Source of the DNA: Candidatus Servula neotermitis | Lineage (GTDB): Bacteria; Actinomycetota; Actinomycetes; Actinomycetales; Bifidobacteriaceae | DNA: 32,090 nucleotides | Direction: 5' to 3' | NCBI GenBank assembly: GCA_031281695.1 | Contig: JAITFB010000017.1 | Span: forward strand, 1-32,090 | Part shown: positions 9,719-18,423 of the stretch, one piece after another | Layout: each line of letters begins with the position of its first letter | Numbering within the stretch: position 1 is the stretch's first letter | The notes under the pieces: generated by a model | What the model was told of the DNA's origin: nothing | The model's database searches: none | What the model saw: only the letters and a program-made list of their open reading frames with translations | Position numbers and translations under genes: made by a program

Positions 9719-10959
9719 TGATAGTTGCTGGTCGCTTGAATGGTTAATAATCCGTGAGGGTGGGATTCGCGAAGGCCAGCTGGCGAAATGCGAATAAATT
9801 GGCCATTGGCTTTTAAGTCTAAAATACGTCGAGCCCCTAAGTAGAACATGGATTGTCTCAAGCCGCCCAAGAGCTGGTCTATAATAAATTCGATGGGTCC
9901 TTTGTACGCGATGGTACCAGTTATGCCTTCGGGAACGATAGTTTGGGTTGTATTTTGAAAATAGCGATCTTTAGAAAAACTTTGAGTGCCGCGCGCCATG
10001 ACTCCTAAAGACCCCATGCCGCGATATACTTTGACTTTCCGGCCGTCAATTTCTTTTATTTCTCCTGGCGATTCGTCAGTTCCGGCGAATTGTGAGCCGC
10101 ACATGACCGTCCAAGCGCCCCCTACAATGGCTTTGGCGATGTCGCCTGAATAATTAATCCCGCCATCGGCGATCACGGGAATGTTGTGACGGTCTGCGAT
10201 TTGCGAAACCGCTTGAACAGCGGAAAGTTGGGGGACTCCTACGCCGGCCACGACTCGCGTAGTACAAATACTGCCTGGGCCAATTCCAACTTTTAAAGCA
10301 TCAGCGCCAGCTTCGACTAAATCGTTGGCGGCCTCAGCCGTGGCAATGTTTCCTGCTACAATATCCAAGTCGGCAAATTCTCGATCAGCTTTTAATTTCG
10401 CAACCATCTCTATTACAGCTTTAGAATGCCCATGCGCTGTATCTACCACCAAAACATTTACCCCAGCATCTCGCAATTTTTGGGCTCTTTCGTAAGCGTC
10501 GCCGTAAAACCCTACGGCGGCAGCAATAGGGCTCGAAATTGAAGATTGGGGGAGAGGAACTGGTTGGTTCGAAGTTTTATCTAAAGGCGAGCTTGCGGCC
10601 ATTACGCCAGGTTCCTGATTTGATTGAATTACAATCGTGGTTTCTGGCTCATTAGAGGTTTTTTGGTTGTCCTCATCTGCACTCTCTATTTTCGTTGCTG
10701 AATTGACCTGTTTTACCATAGCGACTTGGTCTTCGATGGTATTGTTACGGTGTAAGACGCCTACTCCGCCTAAGCGTCTCATCTCAATCGCCATTTTCGC
10801 GTCAGTGACCGTGTCCATTGCAGCTGAAATCAATGGGATGTTGATCGAAAAACGAGGTGTAAATTTGGTTCGAAAAGAAATTTGCTCAGGCAATAATGCG
10901 CTCTTTTTAGGAATTAACAGCACGTCATCATAAGTGAGCCCGATTTCAATTTTGCGCAT
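9715..10959 (-). CDS. guaB: IMP dehydrogenase lacking the CBS/Bateman domain
   Basis: [60 protein letters not shown]. Only about 58 polar residues occupy the normal CBS position. ATGA overlap with guaA. Confidence 0.95.
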   Translation of the reverse strand: MRKIEIGLTYDDVLLIPKKSALLPEQISFRTKFTPRFSINIPLISAAMDTVTDAKMAIEMRRLGGVGVLHRNNTIEDQVAMVKQVNSATKIESADEDNQKTSNEPETTIVIQSNQEPGVMAASSPLDKTSNQPVPLPQSSISSPIAAAVGFYGDAYERAQKLRDAGVNVLVVDTAHGHSKAVIEMVAKLKADREFADLDIVAGNIATAEAANDLVEAGADALKVGIGPGSICTTRVVAGVGVPQLSAVQAVSQIADRHNIPVIADGGINYSGDIAKAIVGGAWTVMCGSQFAGTDESPGEIKEIDGRKVKVYRGMGSLGVMARGTQSFSKDRYFQNTTQTIVPEGITGTIAYKGPIEFIIDQLLGGLRQSMFYLGARRILDLKANGQFIRISPAGLRESHPHGLLTIQATSNYQ

Positions 10960-11081
10960 TTATTTAGTCAGTTTAAACTAAAAAACCAATATAAGATACT
11001 CAATTTACGTAATGAAATCGAATCAGAGAAGTTGTAAACGAGTTGCCTATCGAAATCTCTTTAGATCGAACGCGTGAATAC

Positions 11082-11087
11082 TAAACT
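11082..11087 (+). promoter_or_regulatory. -10 box TAAACT of a probable leaderless transcript
   Basis: TAAACT plus 6 nt (aagagc) plus GTG at 11094. Confidence 0.5.
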
Positions 11088-11093
11088 AAGAGC

Positions 11094-11795
11094 GTGAAAG
11101 TTTTACAACAATATCAAAATATTGCTTTAATTACCGCATTTGAACCTGAAGCGCGGTTTATTCCTGCGCATATTCTAAAAATTAACTCGGGAGTAGGATT
11201 GGTCAATGCTGCAGCTGCGACTCAAAAATTGATTGACTTCCATCAGCTGGATTTAATCATTAATTTAGGCGTCGCCGGGGCGATTTCAAGTATTTTGAAG
11301 CCAGGGGACATAATAATAGCTGACAAATTAGAATATCTCTATTCCGATCACTCTCGTATTCAAGCGGATAATTTTGAAAAAATTATACTCGCCCCTATAA
11401 TATCTAGAAAAGTTTTTCAAACCGTCAATCACGAGGATTATAAGGGCGATGAATTTTCGGGGGATGAAAATGTCAGTATGAATACGGTTAGTAAGCACAT
11501 AGAGTCCGACAGTAATTCTCCGAAATTTTTTTTGGGAAAAATAGCTTCGTCAAATTATTTCATAGACTCTAACCGCAAAGCCGATGTGCAAACTATGACT
11601 GATGCTTTGGCAGTTGACATGGAATCTTGCGCGATCGCTCAAGTCTCCCAAGCTAATTGTATCGATTATTTGATCGTTCGAATCATCAGCGACAGCGCCG
11701 ATCAAGATTCGATTTATGAAGAACCTCTTGATATTGAAAAAACTAATGCTTATATTAAACAAGTGACCGATTTCGTCCTCAGTCTTTTTGATTGA
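11094..11795 (+). CDS. 5'-methylthioadenosine/S-adenosylhomocysteine nucleosidase-like (nucleoside phosphorylase family)
   Basis: NSGVGLVNAAAATQ, INLGVAGAIS, VDMESCAIAQVSQ, VRIISDSAD. Polar insertion around NHEDYKGDEFSGDENVSMNTVSKHIESDSNS. Confidence 0.8.
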   Translation: MKVLQQYQNIALITAFEPEARFIPAHILKINSGVGLVNAAAATQKLIDFHQLDLIINLGVAGAISSILKPGDIIIADKLEYLYSDHSRIQADNFEKIILAPIISRKVFQTVNHEDYKGDEFSGDENVSMNTVSKHIESDSNSPKFFLGKIASSNYFIDSNRKADVQTMTDALAVDMESCAIAQVSQANCIDYLIVRIISDSADQDSIYEEPLDIEKTNAYIKQVTDFVLSLFD

Positions 11796-11889
11796 CAGAA
11801 ATTTGTCTCGAGACTATTTGAAGATTGTTTTACATATCAGCGCAACAATTTTTAAGTCTCAGTTCTTGAGTTTGGGCTATTCATGAAGC

Positions 11890-11895
11890 TAAACT
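11890..11895 (+). promoter_or_regulatory. -10 box TAAACT of a probable leaderless transcript
   Basis: TAAACT plus 6 nt (gaccag) plus GTG at 11902. Confidence 0.5.
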
Positions 11896-11901
11896 GACCA
11901 G

Positions 11902-13266
11902 GTGAGTGCTTACAATCGGATTCTATTGCGAGCTGGCAAATCACCGTTTAACCATTTCCTCGGGAATGAATATTTAGGTGGTTTCGGAACCAATTTAGGT
12001 AATCTTTTGTTTTCCGACGCTACTTATTTGACTCTTGCTAAATCTAAAACTCAAATTCATACAGACCATTATTTAACTGAGCGGGAAAAATATAATCGTT
12101 CAAATTCTGTCCAAAAACATATCAACTGGATAAATCGTGATTTTGAAGTGTTTGTATTTCCGTTTTCGAATTGTTTTCGCGAAGGTTGGATTCCAGTACT
12201 ACGACGTCTTACTGAGCGTCTTCAAAAAATTAAAATACCTTTGATTTTTTGTTCTGGAAATGTACAATTGGAGTCTGATCAAACTTTTGATGACTTATCA
12301 TCTGAGTTAAAAAAAGTTTGTCGAGATTTTCTCAAGTTATTTTTCGAGCGTTCAAGTTTAGTCGGTGTTCGCGGAGAAATTACCTACGATTATCTTAAAT
12401 ATTTAGGATTCCCCGAAGACCAAATTTCCGTAATAGGATGCCCATCTTTTTTTATGCCCGGCTATCGACCGCGTTTGCCCAAAACTGCTCCAGCTATGAT
12501 CGAGCAGAGTAAAATCGCGCTTCACCAAAATTATTTAGCACCCTCAATTTCGAAATTAATCGCCCAGATGCTTGCTCAATCCCCAAATGCGACTTTCGTT
12601 GGACAAACTCATGTGGATTTAAGCTATGCTAAAACATTCGTTAAAAATCATGCCACTCATGAGGAACTCCAAAGCTATGCTCCCGACGAACTGTTAGGTC
12701 TGGCTATGAAGTCTTTGCAATTAAAGTCCAATCAAACCAATTTAGTGTTCCCTTTAGACTCGCGAGCTTGGGTAGGTTATCTTAAGACTCAATGTATGTC
12801 TTTTGGGTCGCGTTTCCATGGGTCGGTGGCTGCTATCTTAGCTGATATTCCTACTGTTTTTACTCGTTGGGATTCTCGCTCTAAAGAATTGATTGAATAT
12901 CACCAATTGCCATATATCGACCTAAGTGATAGCGTAGTCAACGATTTATTGACGAAGTATCCAAATTCACCTCAAAAAATACTTCAAGAAATTTTTTCCA
13001 CATATGATCCTCGTCCATATAAAAAACGTTGGTGGAAAACTATGCGAATCTGGTTAGACTTTTGGAAATCCAATGGCATTGCTACTATTTACGACGGGCT
13101 TTTTGTTGATAAAACTCAAATCCGAGCATTAAATAAACTCCCGCTCGTCCCTGTAATCTATGCGCCTTATCATGACCTTCGGAGAATACCTACTGTGAAA
13201 GAGTTAAAGAGCAGCCCTAACGGGATTCGAACCCGTGATCTCCGGTCTGAGAAACCGGCATCCTAA
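11902..13266 (+). CDS. Polysaccharide pyruvyl transferase family protein
   Basis: N-terminal NEYLGGFGTNLGNLLFSDA, SLVGVRGEITYDYLKYLG, GCPSFFM, SFGSRFHGSVAAILADIPTVFTRWDSR. The last ~18 codons (NGIRTRDLRSEKPAS) are antisense to tRNA-Glu. Confidence 0.75.
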   Translation: MSAYNRILLRAGKSPFNHFLGNEYLGGFGTNLGNLLFSDATYLTLAKSKTQIHTDHYLTEREKYNRSNSVQKHINWINRDFEVFVFPFSNCFREGWIPVLRRLTERLQKIKIPLIFCSGNVQLESDQTFDDLSSELKKVCRDFLKLFFERSSLVGVRGEITYDYLKYLGFPEDQISVIGCPSFFMPGYRPRLPKTAPAMIEQSKIALHQNYLAPSISKLIAQMLAQSPNATFVGQTHVDLSYAKTFVKNHATHEELQSYAPDELLGLAMKSLQLKSNQTNLVFPLDSRAWVGYLKTQCMSFGSRFHGSVAAILADIPTVFTRWDSRSKELIEYHQLPYIDLSDSVVNDLLTKYPNSPQKILQEIFSTYDPRPYKKRWWKTMRIWLDFWKSNGIATIYDGLFVDKTQIRALNKLPLVPVIYAPYHDLRRIPTVKELKSSPNGIRTRDLRSEKPAS

Positions 13267-13284
13267 CCGCTAGACGATAGGGCC
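13212..13284 (-). tRNA. tRNA-Glu(CUC)
   Basis: Reverse complement GGCCCTATCGTCTAGCGGTTAGGATGCCGGTTTCTCAGACCGGAGATCACGGGTTCGAATCCCGTTAGGGCTG folds as a cloverleaf; anticodon loop TTCTCAG. CCA is not encoded. Confidence 0.95.
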
Positions 13285-13414
13285 ATGTCCTTTTAAGATT
13301 AACACATTGTAAAATTTTCTAGAATCGATTTATAGATCGTTTCCGAATGTGTCCAGCCCTATACAGCGTTTCAATCGAAACTGCCTAGCGGTTTGAGTCA
13401 GATTTTGTCAATTG

Positions 13415-14503
13415 CTATCTAAAGAATCCAAAAGGTCTCCAAGAATCCATATAGTCCAGTAGGAATAATTCATTCTCGGGGATGTGTCCAACGACGTTTT
13501 TGTTACCAGCGTTAGGCATGGGTTTCAAAATAACGTGGAGTTCGGCTTTGTATTGACCGTAGTTGTCGTTGACCACTACAATATCGCCGCGCTTGAGATC
13601 GCGGGTGTTGGCTGGCGGAACTGGTTCTTTTTTGTAAGTAATTCGCGGCCAAGTGGACCTTCTCGAATATTCATTCAAATCGCCACGAACGATATGATCG
13701 GCCTCATAAATGACTTTCTCTTCGGTTGGATGTAAGTCTTTTTCAAACTCAATCTTGAAGGTCAGCAGGTTGGGATCGATTTTGGCCATAGTTTCCAATT
13801 CTTCGTCGGTTGCGAATTGATTGCCGATTAAAATGTCATCGACCGTTCCGATAGCAGCATAATGTCGCATTTGCACATCGATCGGAAGCTCACGATGCAT
13901 TTCAATTGTGCAAAGACCTTCAGCAACTGGCCAAGGACCGAAAGTATTTTGAGCTTGGCTGGTTACGAAAGCTGCAATATTCAAATTGTGTTTTTGAATC
14001 TGAGCGTTGCATTGATTGAAGAAATCTAAGCTGAGCCCAGTGTACTTTTGCGGATAAAAGTTATGGCAAGTGATGAATTTAGAGCGATTGGGCTTCCAAG
14101 AAACCACATTGTCAATGTATCCGTTTCCAGCACTGGCGTTAACTTCGATTTTCAAACCATATTTATTGAAGGTCAACGCGCTTTCTTCCATGCCCGTGAA
14201 ACCTTGGTCTAAACGAATGCCATCAGCGTGCATATCCGCGAAGAATGATAAATCTTCGTAGCTAATTCCTAAGCGTTCGAAAACATAAGGCGCAACATCT
14301 AAAATCACTTCCATGTTGTACTTATGAGCATGATCAATCATGCCGGTGAAATCGGCTTTGATTTCCTCTGGGGTTCGACCTTCAACGCTCAATAAGCAGG
14401 TGAAAATTCGGCTAAAGCCACTCTTGGCGGCTTTATCAATATATTTTTTGTTGTCATCCAGGCTGGCGTGCTCAGGATAGACAGAAATACCTAATTTAGG
14501 CAT
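13415..14503 (-). CDS. MupG/DUF871 family TIM-barrel protein (6-phospho-N-acetylmuramidase-like)
   Basis: MPKLGISVYPEHASLDDNKKYIDKAAKSGFSRIFTCLLS, ADGIRLDQGF, NASAGNGYIDN, CHNFYPQKYTGLS, GPWPVAEGLCTIEMHR, DDILIGNQFATDEEL match the DUF871/MupG family. SD upstream. Confidence 0.88.
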   Translation of the reverse strand: MPKLGISVYPEHASLDDNKKYIDKAAKSGFSRIFTCLLSVEGRTPEEIKADFTGMIDHAHKYNMEVILDVAPYVFERLGISYEDLSFFADMHADGIRLDQGFTGMEESALTFNKYGLKIEVNASAGNGYIDNVVSWKPNRSKFITCHNFYPQKYTGLSLDFFNQCNAQIQKHNLNIAAFVTSQAQNTFGPWPVAEGLCTIEMHRELPIDVQMRHYAAIGTVDDILIGNQFATDEELETMAKIDPNLLTFKIEFEKDLHPTEEKVIYEADHIVRGDLNEYSRRSTWPRITYKKEPVPPANTRDLKRGDIVVVNDNYGQYKAELHVILKPMPNAGNKNVVGHIPENELFLLDYMDSWRPFGFFR

Positions 14504-14513
14504 AATATTCCTT

Positions 14514-14981
14514 TCATTTTTTCTTCGCGGTCTTGGTTACAGCCGCGGATTTTTCTTCCATCAAAGATTGAACTTTGTCCAATACTTTGTTGATTCTTTT
14601 TTTTGAACTGCGTGAGTATAATAGACTCATCAGTTTATGGTTGGCGTTGGTCGAAGCTTTGTTACCTTGAAAAGTCTCTTCATAAATCAGGTCAAAGCTA
14701 GCTTCACCGTCGGAAACCAGAGTGTAGCTTAAAGTGTTGATTCCTTGCCGAGTATAAAAGCTGGCTTCGTAGAGTTCATTTTTGACTAATTTCGTGAGGG
14801 TGACTTTGACGTCCGCCGATTGGATCTTCCCGTGTAGGCGTTTAGTGTAAGTATAACCTTCAACAATGTCACGCATTTTTAGATGTTTTCCATTCGCGTA
14901 AGCAACGTCATTAATGAAACCTTCCATTAAGACTTTCCAGCACTTCTTGTAGTCGCCTTCAATATGTCGAGTTACTTTCAT
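14514..14981 (-). CDS. DUF3284 domain-containing protein
   Basis: 155 aa START-like sequence MKVTRHIEGDYKKCWKVLME...; the family is typically found with cellobiose PTS genes. Start overlaps the next ORF (ATGA). Confidence 0.7.
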   Translation of the reverse strand: MKVTRHIEGDYKKCWKVLMEGFINDVAYANGKHLKMRDIVEGYTYTKRLHGKIQSADVKVTLTKLVKNELYEASFYTRQGINTLSYTLVSDGEASFDLIYEETFQGNKASTNANHKLMSLLYSRSSKKRINKVLDKVQSLMEEKSAAVTKTAKKK

Positions 14982-15163
14982 TTAGTACCTTTTTTCGATC
15001 TGGGAAAGTACTTGCGTTTGAGTTCAAAACCCAAAGGGATGCCTGTACTAAGCGCAATCAGCAAGCCTAAGAGCAACCACATTAAATGACTATCGTCGCT
15101 CAAAGGGCTGAGAGCAATACTTAAAATGCCCATTGAGAACAAGAACAACAGCCAGCGATTCAA
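14978..15163 (-). CDS. Small two-TM membrane protein
   Basis: 61 aa: MNRWLLFLFSMGILSIALSPL...LMWLLLGLLIALSTGIPLGFELKRKYFPRSKK. Packed within the PTS operon. Confidence 0.6.
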   Translation of the reverse strand: MNRWLLFLFSMGILSIALSPLSDDSHLMWLLLGLLIALSTGIPLGFELKRKYFPRSKKGTK

Positions 15164-15166
15164 AAG

Positions 15167-15382
15167 TTAAACTACTTTCGCCGAGAAATACAAAACTGAG
15201 CCAATTTGTGTGGCTTTAATAGCCGATTTGGCTTTGGCAGCCGCAGCTGCTTGATCCGGCGCATCAGTTTCAAAAAGCAAATTTACGCCTTCTTCTTTCA
15301 CAAATGTAAACTTGGGATCATCGATAGCCTCGACGGTTTCTTTGATGAAGTCACGCTTCATGGGGCTGGAAATTTGAATCAT
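15167..15382 (-). CDS. Small conserved-looking protein of the PTS operon
   Basis: 71 aa, MIQISSPMKRDFIKETVEAIDDPKFTFVKEEGVNLLFETDAPDQAAAAAKAKSAIKATQIGSVLYFSAKVV. Abuts the IIA gene exactly. Confidence 0.6.
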   Translation of the reverse strand: MIQISSPMKRDFIKETVEAIDDPKFTFVKEEGVNLLFETDAPDQAAAAAKAKSAIKATQIGSVLYFSAKVV

Positions 15383-15721
15383 TTATTTCTCACTTTCTTT
15401 GACGAGCCGTTTATGCAGCTCAATGATTTCTAGAGCCAAAATCTTTACAGTTTCGGCTGCCATTAGTTGGTCTTCAGCGTGCACCAATAATAAAATCGGA
15501 ATGACTGGCTCTCCGCCAGCTTCTTTAGTGACTAACTCATGATGAGCATGATGCCCGCCAACGTAAATTTTATCGCCTTCTTCAATTAATTTATCGGCTT
15601 CGTCAAAACGACCTTCTTTAGCTTCTTGAATAGCTTGGATATAAAGGCTTTTGGCTGCGCCAACATTAGCGATAATCTGGAAAGAAATTTCTCCCAGTTT
15701 CTCGAATTCTTTTTCGTCCAT
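15383..15721 (-). CDS. PTS lactose/cellobiose-family IIA component
   Basis: MDEKEFEKLGEISFQIIANVGAAKSLYIQAIQEAKEGRFDEADKLIEEGDK, GHHAHHELVTKEAGG, LLVHAEDQLMAAETVK. SD gaaagga upstream of ATG at 15721. Confidence 0.95.
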   Translation of the reverse strand: MDEKEFEKLGEISFQIIANVGAAKSLYIQAIQEAKEGRFDEADKLIEEGDKIYVGGHHAHHELVTKEAGGEPVIPILLLVHAEDQLMAAETVKILALEIIELHKRLVKESEK

Positions 15722-15790
15722 ATTGTCCTTTCTAGGTAATAGTTCCAACAGTGTAAGTTTACTAGCTGTTGGGTATTTTCTTAAGGGCTT

Positions 15791-15912
15791 AGGAACTAGG
15801 AATTAGTCGTGAAAGACTTTAGGTGAAAGAACTCGCGCTCTAAGCGAATGATCACTTTTTGCGTTTGTTCTTGCGTCTAAATACCAGGGCTAATTCCTAA
15901 TTCCCAATTCCT
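15791..15912. repeat. Inverted pair of heptanucleotide arrays between IIA and IIC genes
   Basis: aggaact-aggaatt-ag (15791-15806) and aattcct-aattccc-aattcct (15892-15912) in opposite orientation, able to pair across an ~85-nt spacer. Confidence 0.65.
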
Positions 15913-15922
15913 TTTTAACTCG

Positions 15923-17374
15923 CTACGAAGTAGCAGCTGCTTCCACTTGAGCTTCTGCAGCAGCCTCCTTTTCAGCCATACCATTAGCCATAATCACGAA
16001 GACTGACCAAATCAAAACTGAAATAGCTAAGTTAATCGCGGCCAAAACCGCAGCCGTCCATTGGAAGCCAGTCGCTATGAATGCGCCGATAATAGGAGGA
16101 GCAATCCAAGGTAACTGAATAATGGTTGGCGGTACGATACCAGACATGGTAGCTAGCCAGGCGATTACCGCTAAGATAGGCGGAACCAAAATCCATGGGA
16201 TAAGGAAAACGGGGTTCAAAACAATAGGAAGACCGAATACCATTGGCTCATTGATTTCGAAAACGCCCATGGGAGCTGCTAATGCGGCGATTGTTCGATA
16301 TTCTTTTCTCTTAGAGAAGATGAAAATCGCGATAATCAAACCGATGCTGGCCCCTGAGCCGCCTAGATACACGAAAGCTTCCCATGAACCGGAAGTCCAT
16401 TGGTAAGGCAAATCAGCGTAGTTCTGGTTAGTAGCCCAAGCGTCCATGTTGGAAGTCAAAGCGGTAAGATATACGCCACTCATGACTGGCGCCATTACGT
16501 TCGAACCATGAATTCCGAAGAACCAGAACAATTCGACCATGAAGGTGACCAAAATGACCCAACCAAGACCTTGCGAAGCATTCAAGAACGGAGTTTGGAT
16601 GAATTTCGTAATCATATCTCCGAGCGAACCAGGGATTTCAGCATTAGCTGTATGTAATTCTCCTAACGCATAAGCCAAAATGCCAGCTCCGAATAAAACG
16701 GCTGTACCTGGAATCAAGGCCCTGAAAGCGTCCGAAACTGCAGGCGGAACGGAATCTGGAAGCGTGATGGTTAACTTGCTCTTCATCAATTTCGAGAAAA
16801 TGATAGTGAAAATTAAGCCGACAATCAAAGCTGTGAATAAACCTCCAGCATTCAAATAACTAACGTTCAAGTTACCCCAAGCGCCCAAAGACAAAGTCCC
16901 AGCTTCAGCGTCAACCACACCGCCCGACTCAGTAATCATGTCAAGAGCTTGTTGACTAACTAAAGTAGGATCGGCGAAAGTTAAGCTAGCGTTGGCCGTT
17001 TGCGGGGTTACAATAATGAAAGCTGAAGTAGAGATCAGACCTCCCGCCAAAGCGGTAACTCCGTAAGCTTTGGCTATTTGGTAACCGATTGCAAACGAGA
17101 AAACTAATGCTAACATCGCGATAGTTCCCCACCAGACGTTTCCGTCGATGGCGATCAGCCATTGGAACGCTTGGGTAACCTGAGGTAGGTTAAGGGCGTT
17201 CTCGGCCATAACATCGCGCACAATTGCGTTGAACAATACTGCAAACGAGCCTGCCATAGTGATGGGCAAGATTGCAATAAATGCGTCACGAATGGCAACC
17301 AAATGCTTTTGGGAACCAATTCGCGCTGCTATCGGGACGAAATGTTCTTCCATCCAAGCAGTAAATTTTTCCAT
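15923..17374 (-). CDS. PTS lactose/cellobiose-family IIC permease
   Basis: MEKFTAWMEEHFVPIAARIGSQKHLVAIRDAFIAILPITMAGSFAVLFN, FFGIHGSNVMAPVM, ALAAPMGVFEINEPMVFGLPIVLNP. Confidence 0.95.
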   Translation of the reverse strand: MEKFTAWMEEHFVPIAARIGSQKHLVAIRDAFIAILPITMAGSFAVLFNAIVRDVMAENALNLPQVTQAFQWLIAIDGNVWWGTIAMLALVFSFAIGYQIAKAYGVTALAGGLISTSAFIIVTPQTANASLTFADPTLVSQQALDMITESGGVVDAEAGTLSLGAWGNLNVSYLNAGGLFTALIVGLIFTIIFSKLMKSKLTITLPDSVPPAVSDAFRALIPGTAVLFGAGILAYALGELHTANAEIPGSLGDMITKFIQTPFLNASQGLGWVILVTFMVELFWFFGIHGSNVMAPVMSGVYLTALTSNMDAWATNQNYADLPYQWTSGSWEAFVYLGGSGASIGLIIAIFIFSKRKEYRTIAALAAPMGVFEINEPMVFGLPIVLNPVFLIPWILVPPILAVIAWLATMSGIVPPTIIQLPWIAPPIIGAFIATGFQWTAAVLAAINLAISVLIWSVFVIMANGMAEKEAAAEAQVEAAATS

Positions 17375-17391
17375 GGATAATTCTCCTTTTC

Positions 17392-17700
17392 TTATTCTGG
17401 AATCAGCGAGAGTGCTTGTTCTAACACTTTCTCGCCATTCATCTGGCCATATTGGACCATATCAATTACGCCTACGGGTTTTTCGTTGTTTACCCGTTCT
17501 TTCATTTTATCCAGCAAATAGCGAACTTGCGGTCCAAGCAAGACAACGTCAGCTTCTTGGGCAGCTTCTGTGGAGTTAGCATCTCCGACCGCCCAAATTT
17601 TAGCATCGACTCCTTTGGCCTCAGCCGCATTTTGCATTCTTTTTACCAATGCACTGGTGGACATCCCAGCAGTGCAAACTAGCAGTATGTTTTTTGTCAT
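17392..17700 (-). CDS. PTS lactose/cellobiose-family IIB component, copy 1
   Basis: MTKNILLVCTAGMSTSALVKRMQ, phospho-Cys loop CTAGMSTS. Confidence 0.95.
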   Translation of the reverse strand: MTKNILLVCTAGMSTSALVKRMQNAAEAKGVDAKIWAVGDANSTEAAQEADVVLLGPQVRYLLDKMKERVNNEKPVGVIDMVQYGQMNGEKVLEQALSLIPE

Positions 17701-17720
17701 ATTCTCCTATACGGGTTAAT

Positions 17721-17748
17721 CTTATATCACTGTTTAGGGCAAAAACAA
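17721..17748 (-). promoter_or_regulatory. Predicted promoter of IIB copy 1 (TTGTTT-16-TATAAG)
   Basis: Shared with the IIB copy 2 promoter: same 16-nt spacing, GTGATATAA core, and identical TATAGGAGAATATGAC leader/start. Confidence 0.5.
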
Positions 17749-17950
17749 AAATATTTCACACTAAACTAAAAAAATTTTTGCATTTTTAACTTGAGGATAA
17801 GATATCTAACCGAAACGTTAATTTCATTAGTAAAGTAATTAGAGAAAACGGGCTCGAAAACGCCTGCTAGGTCAGGCTTTAGCTATATTGATCGTCGGTT
17901 TTAAATTTCCAGCAACTGGTCATACCTAGTTACTCTTCGGATGGATTCTC

Positions 17951-18265
17951 TTATTGATTTGATTCTGGCAGCAACGCAAGTGCTTGTTCTAAAACTTTCT
18001 CGCCATTCATTTGGCCGTATTGCATCATGTCAATCACGGCTACAGGCTTACCGTCAGCCCGTTCCTTCATTTTATTTAGCAAAAAACGGATTTGTGGTCC
18101 AATTAAAATCACATCAGCTTCTTTAGCTGCCTCGGTTGAGCGTACGTCCGCTACTGCCCAAATCCGCGTGTCAATTCCTCGAGTATCGGCGGCCTTTTGC
18201 ATCCTTTTAACTAACACGCTGCTGGACATACCGCCACTGCAAACTAATAAAATATTTTTTGTCAT
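17951..18265 (-). CDS. PTS lactose/cellobiose-family IIB component, copy 2 (tandem paralog)
   Basis: MTKNILLVCSGGMSSSVLVKRMQ; closely similar to the 17392-17700 product. Confidence 0.93.
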   Translation of the reverse strand: MTKNILLVCSGGMSSSVLVKRMQKAADTRGIDTRIWAVADVRSTEAAKEADVILIGPQIRFLLNKMKERADGKPVAVIDMMQYGQMNGEKVLEQALALLPESNQ

Positions 18266-18285
18266 ATTCTCCTATACTTCTGAAT

Positions 18286-18313
18286 TTTATATCACCGAAT
18301 CATGTAAAAGCAA
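18286..18313 (-). promoter_or_regulatory. Predicted promoter of IIB copy 2 (TTGCTT-16-TATAAA)
   Basis: Duplicate of the promoter at 17721-17748. Confidence 0.5.
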
Positions 18314-18423
18314 AAATTTTTCACAGGTAATTTTGCTGGTTTCGCACGCGACAACTAACGATTATTGATCCTAGACTTACCACACCAGACCCTTTAGCTC
18401 TCTGACTCAGATTTTAAAATCGA

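Noticed and set aside
16122-16657. + strand ORFs antisense to the PTS IIC gene
   Set aside because: Overlap a clear IIC CDS and have non-protein-like composition.
17229-18126. + strand ORFs antisense to the IIB genes, with mutually similar translations (LVLTLSRHSSGHIGPYQLR / LVLKLSRHSFGRIASCQSR)
   Set aside because: Similarity is explained by the underlying IIB duplication, not by a real antisense protein family.
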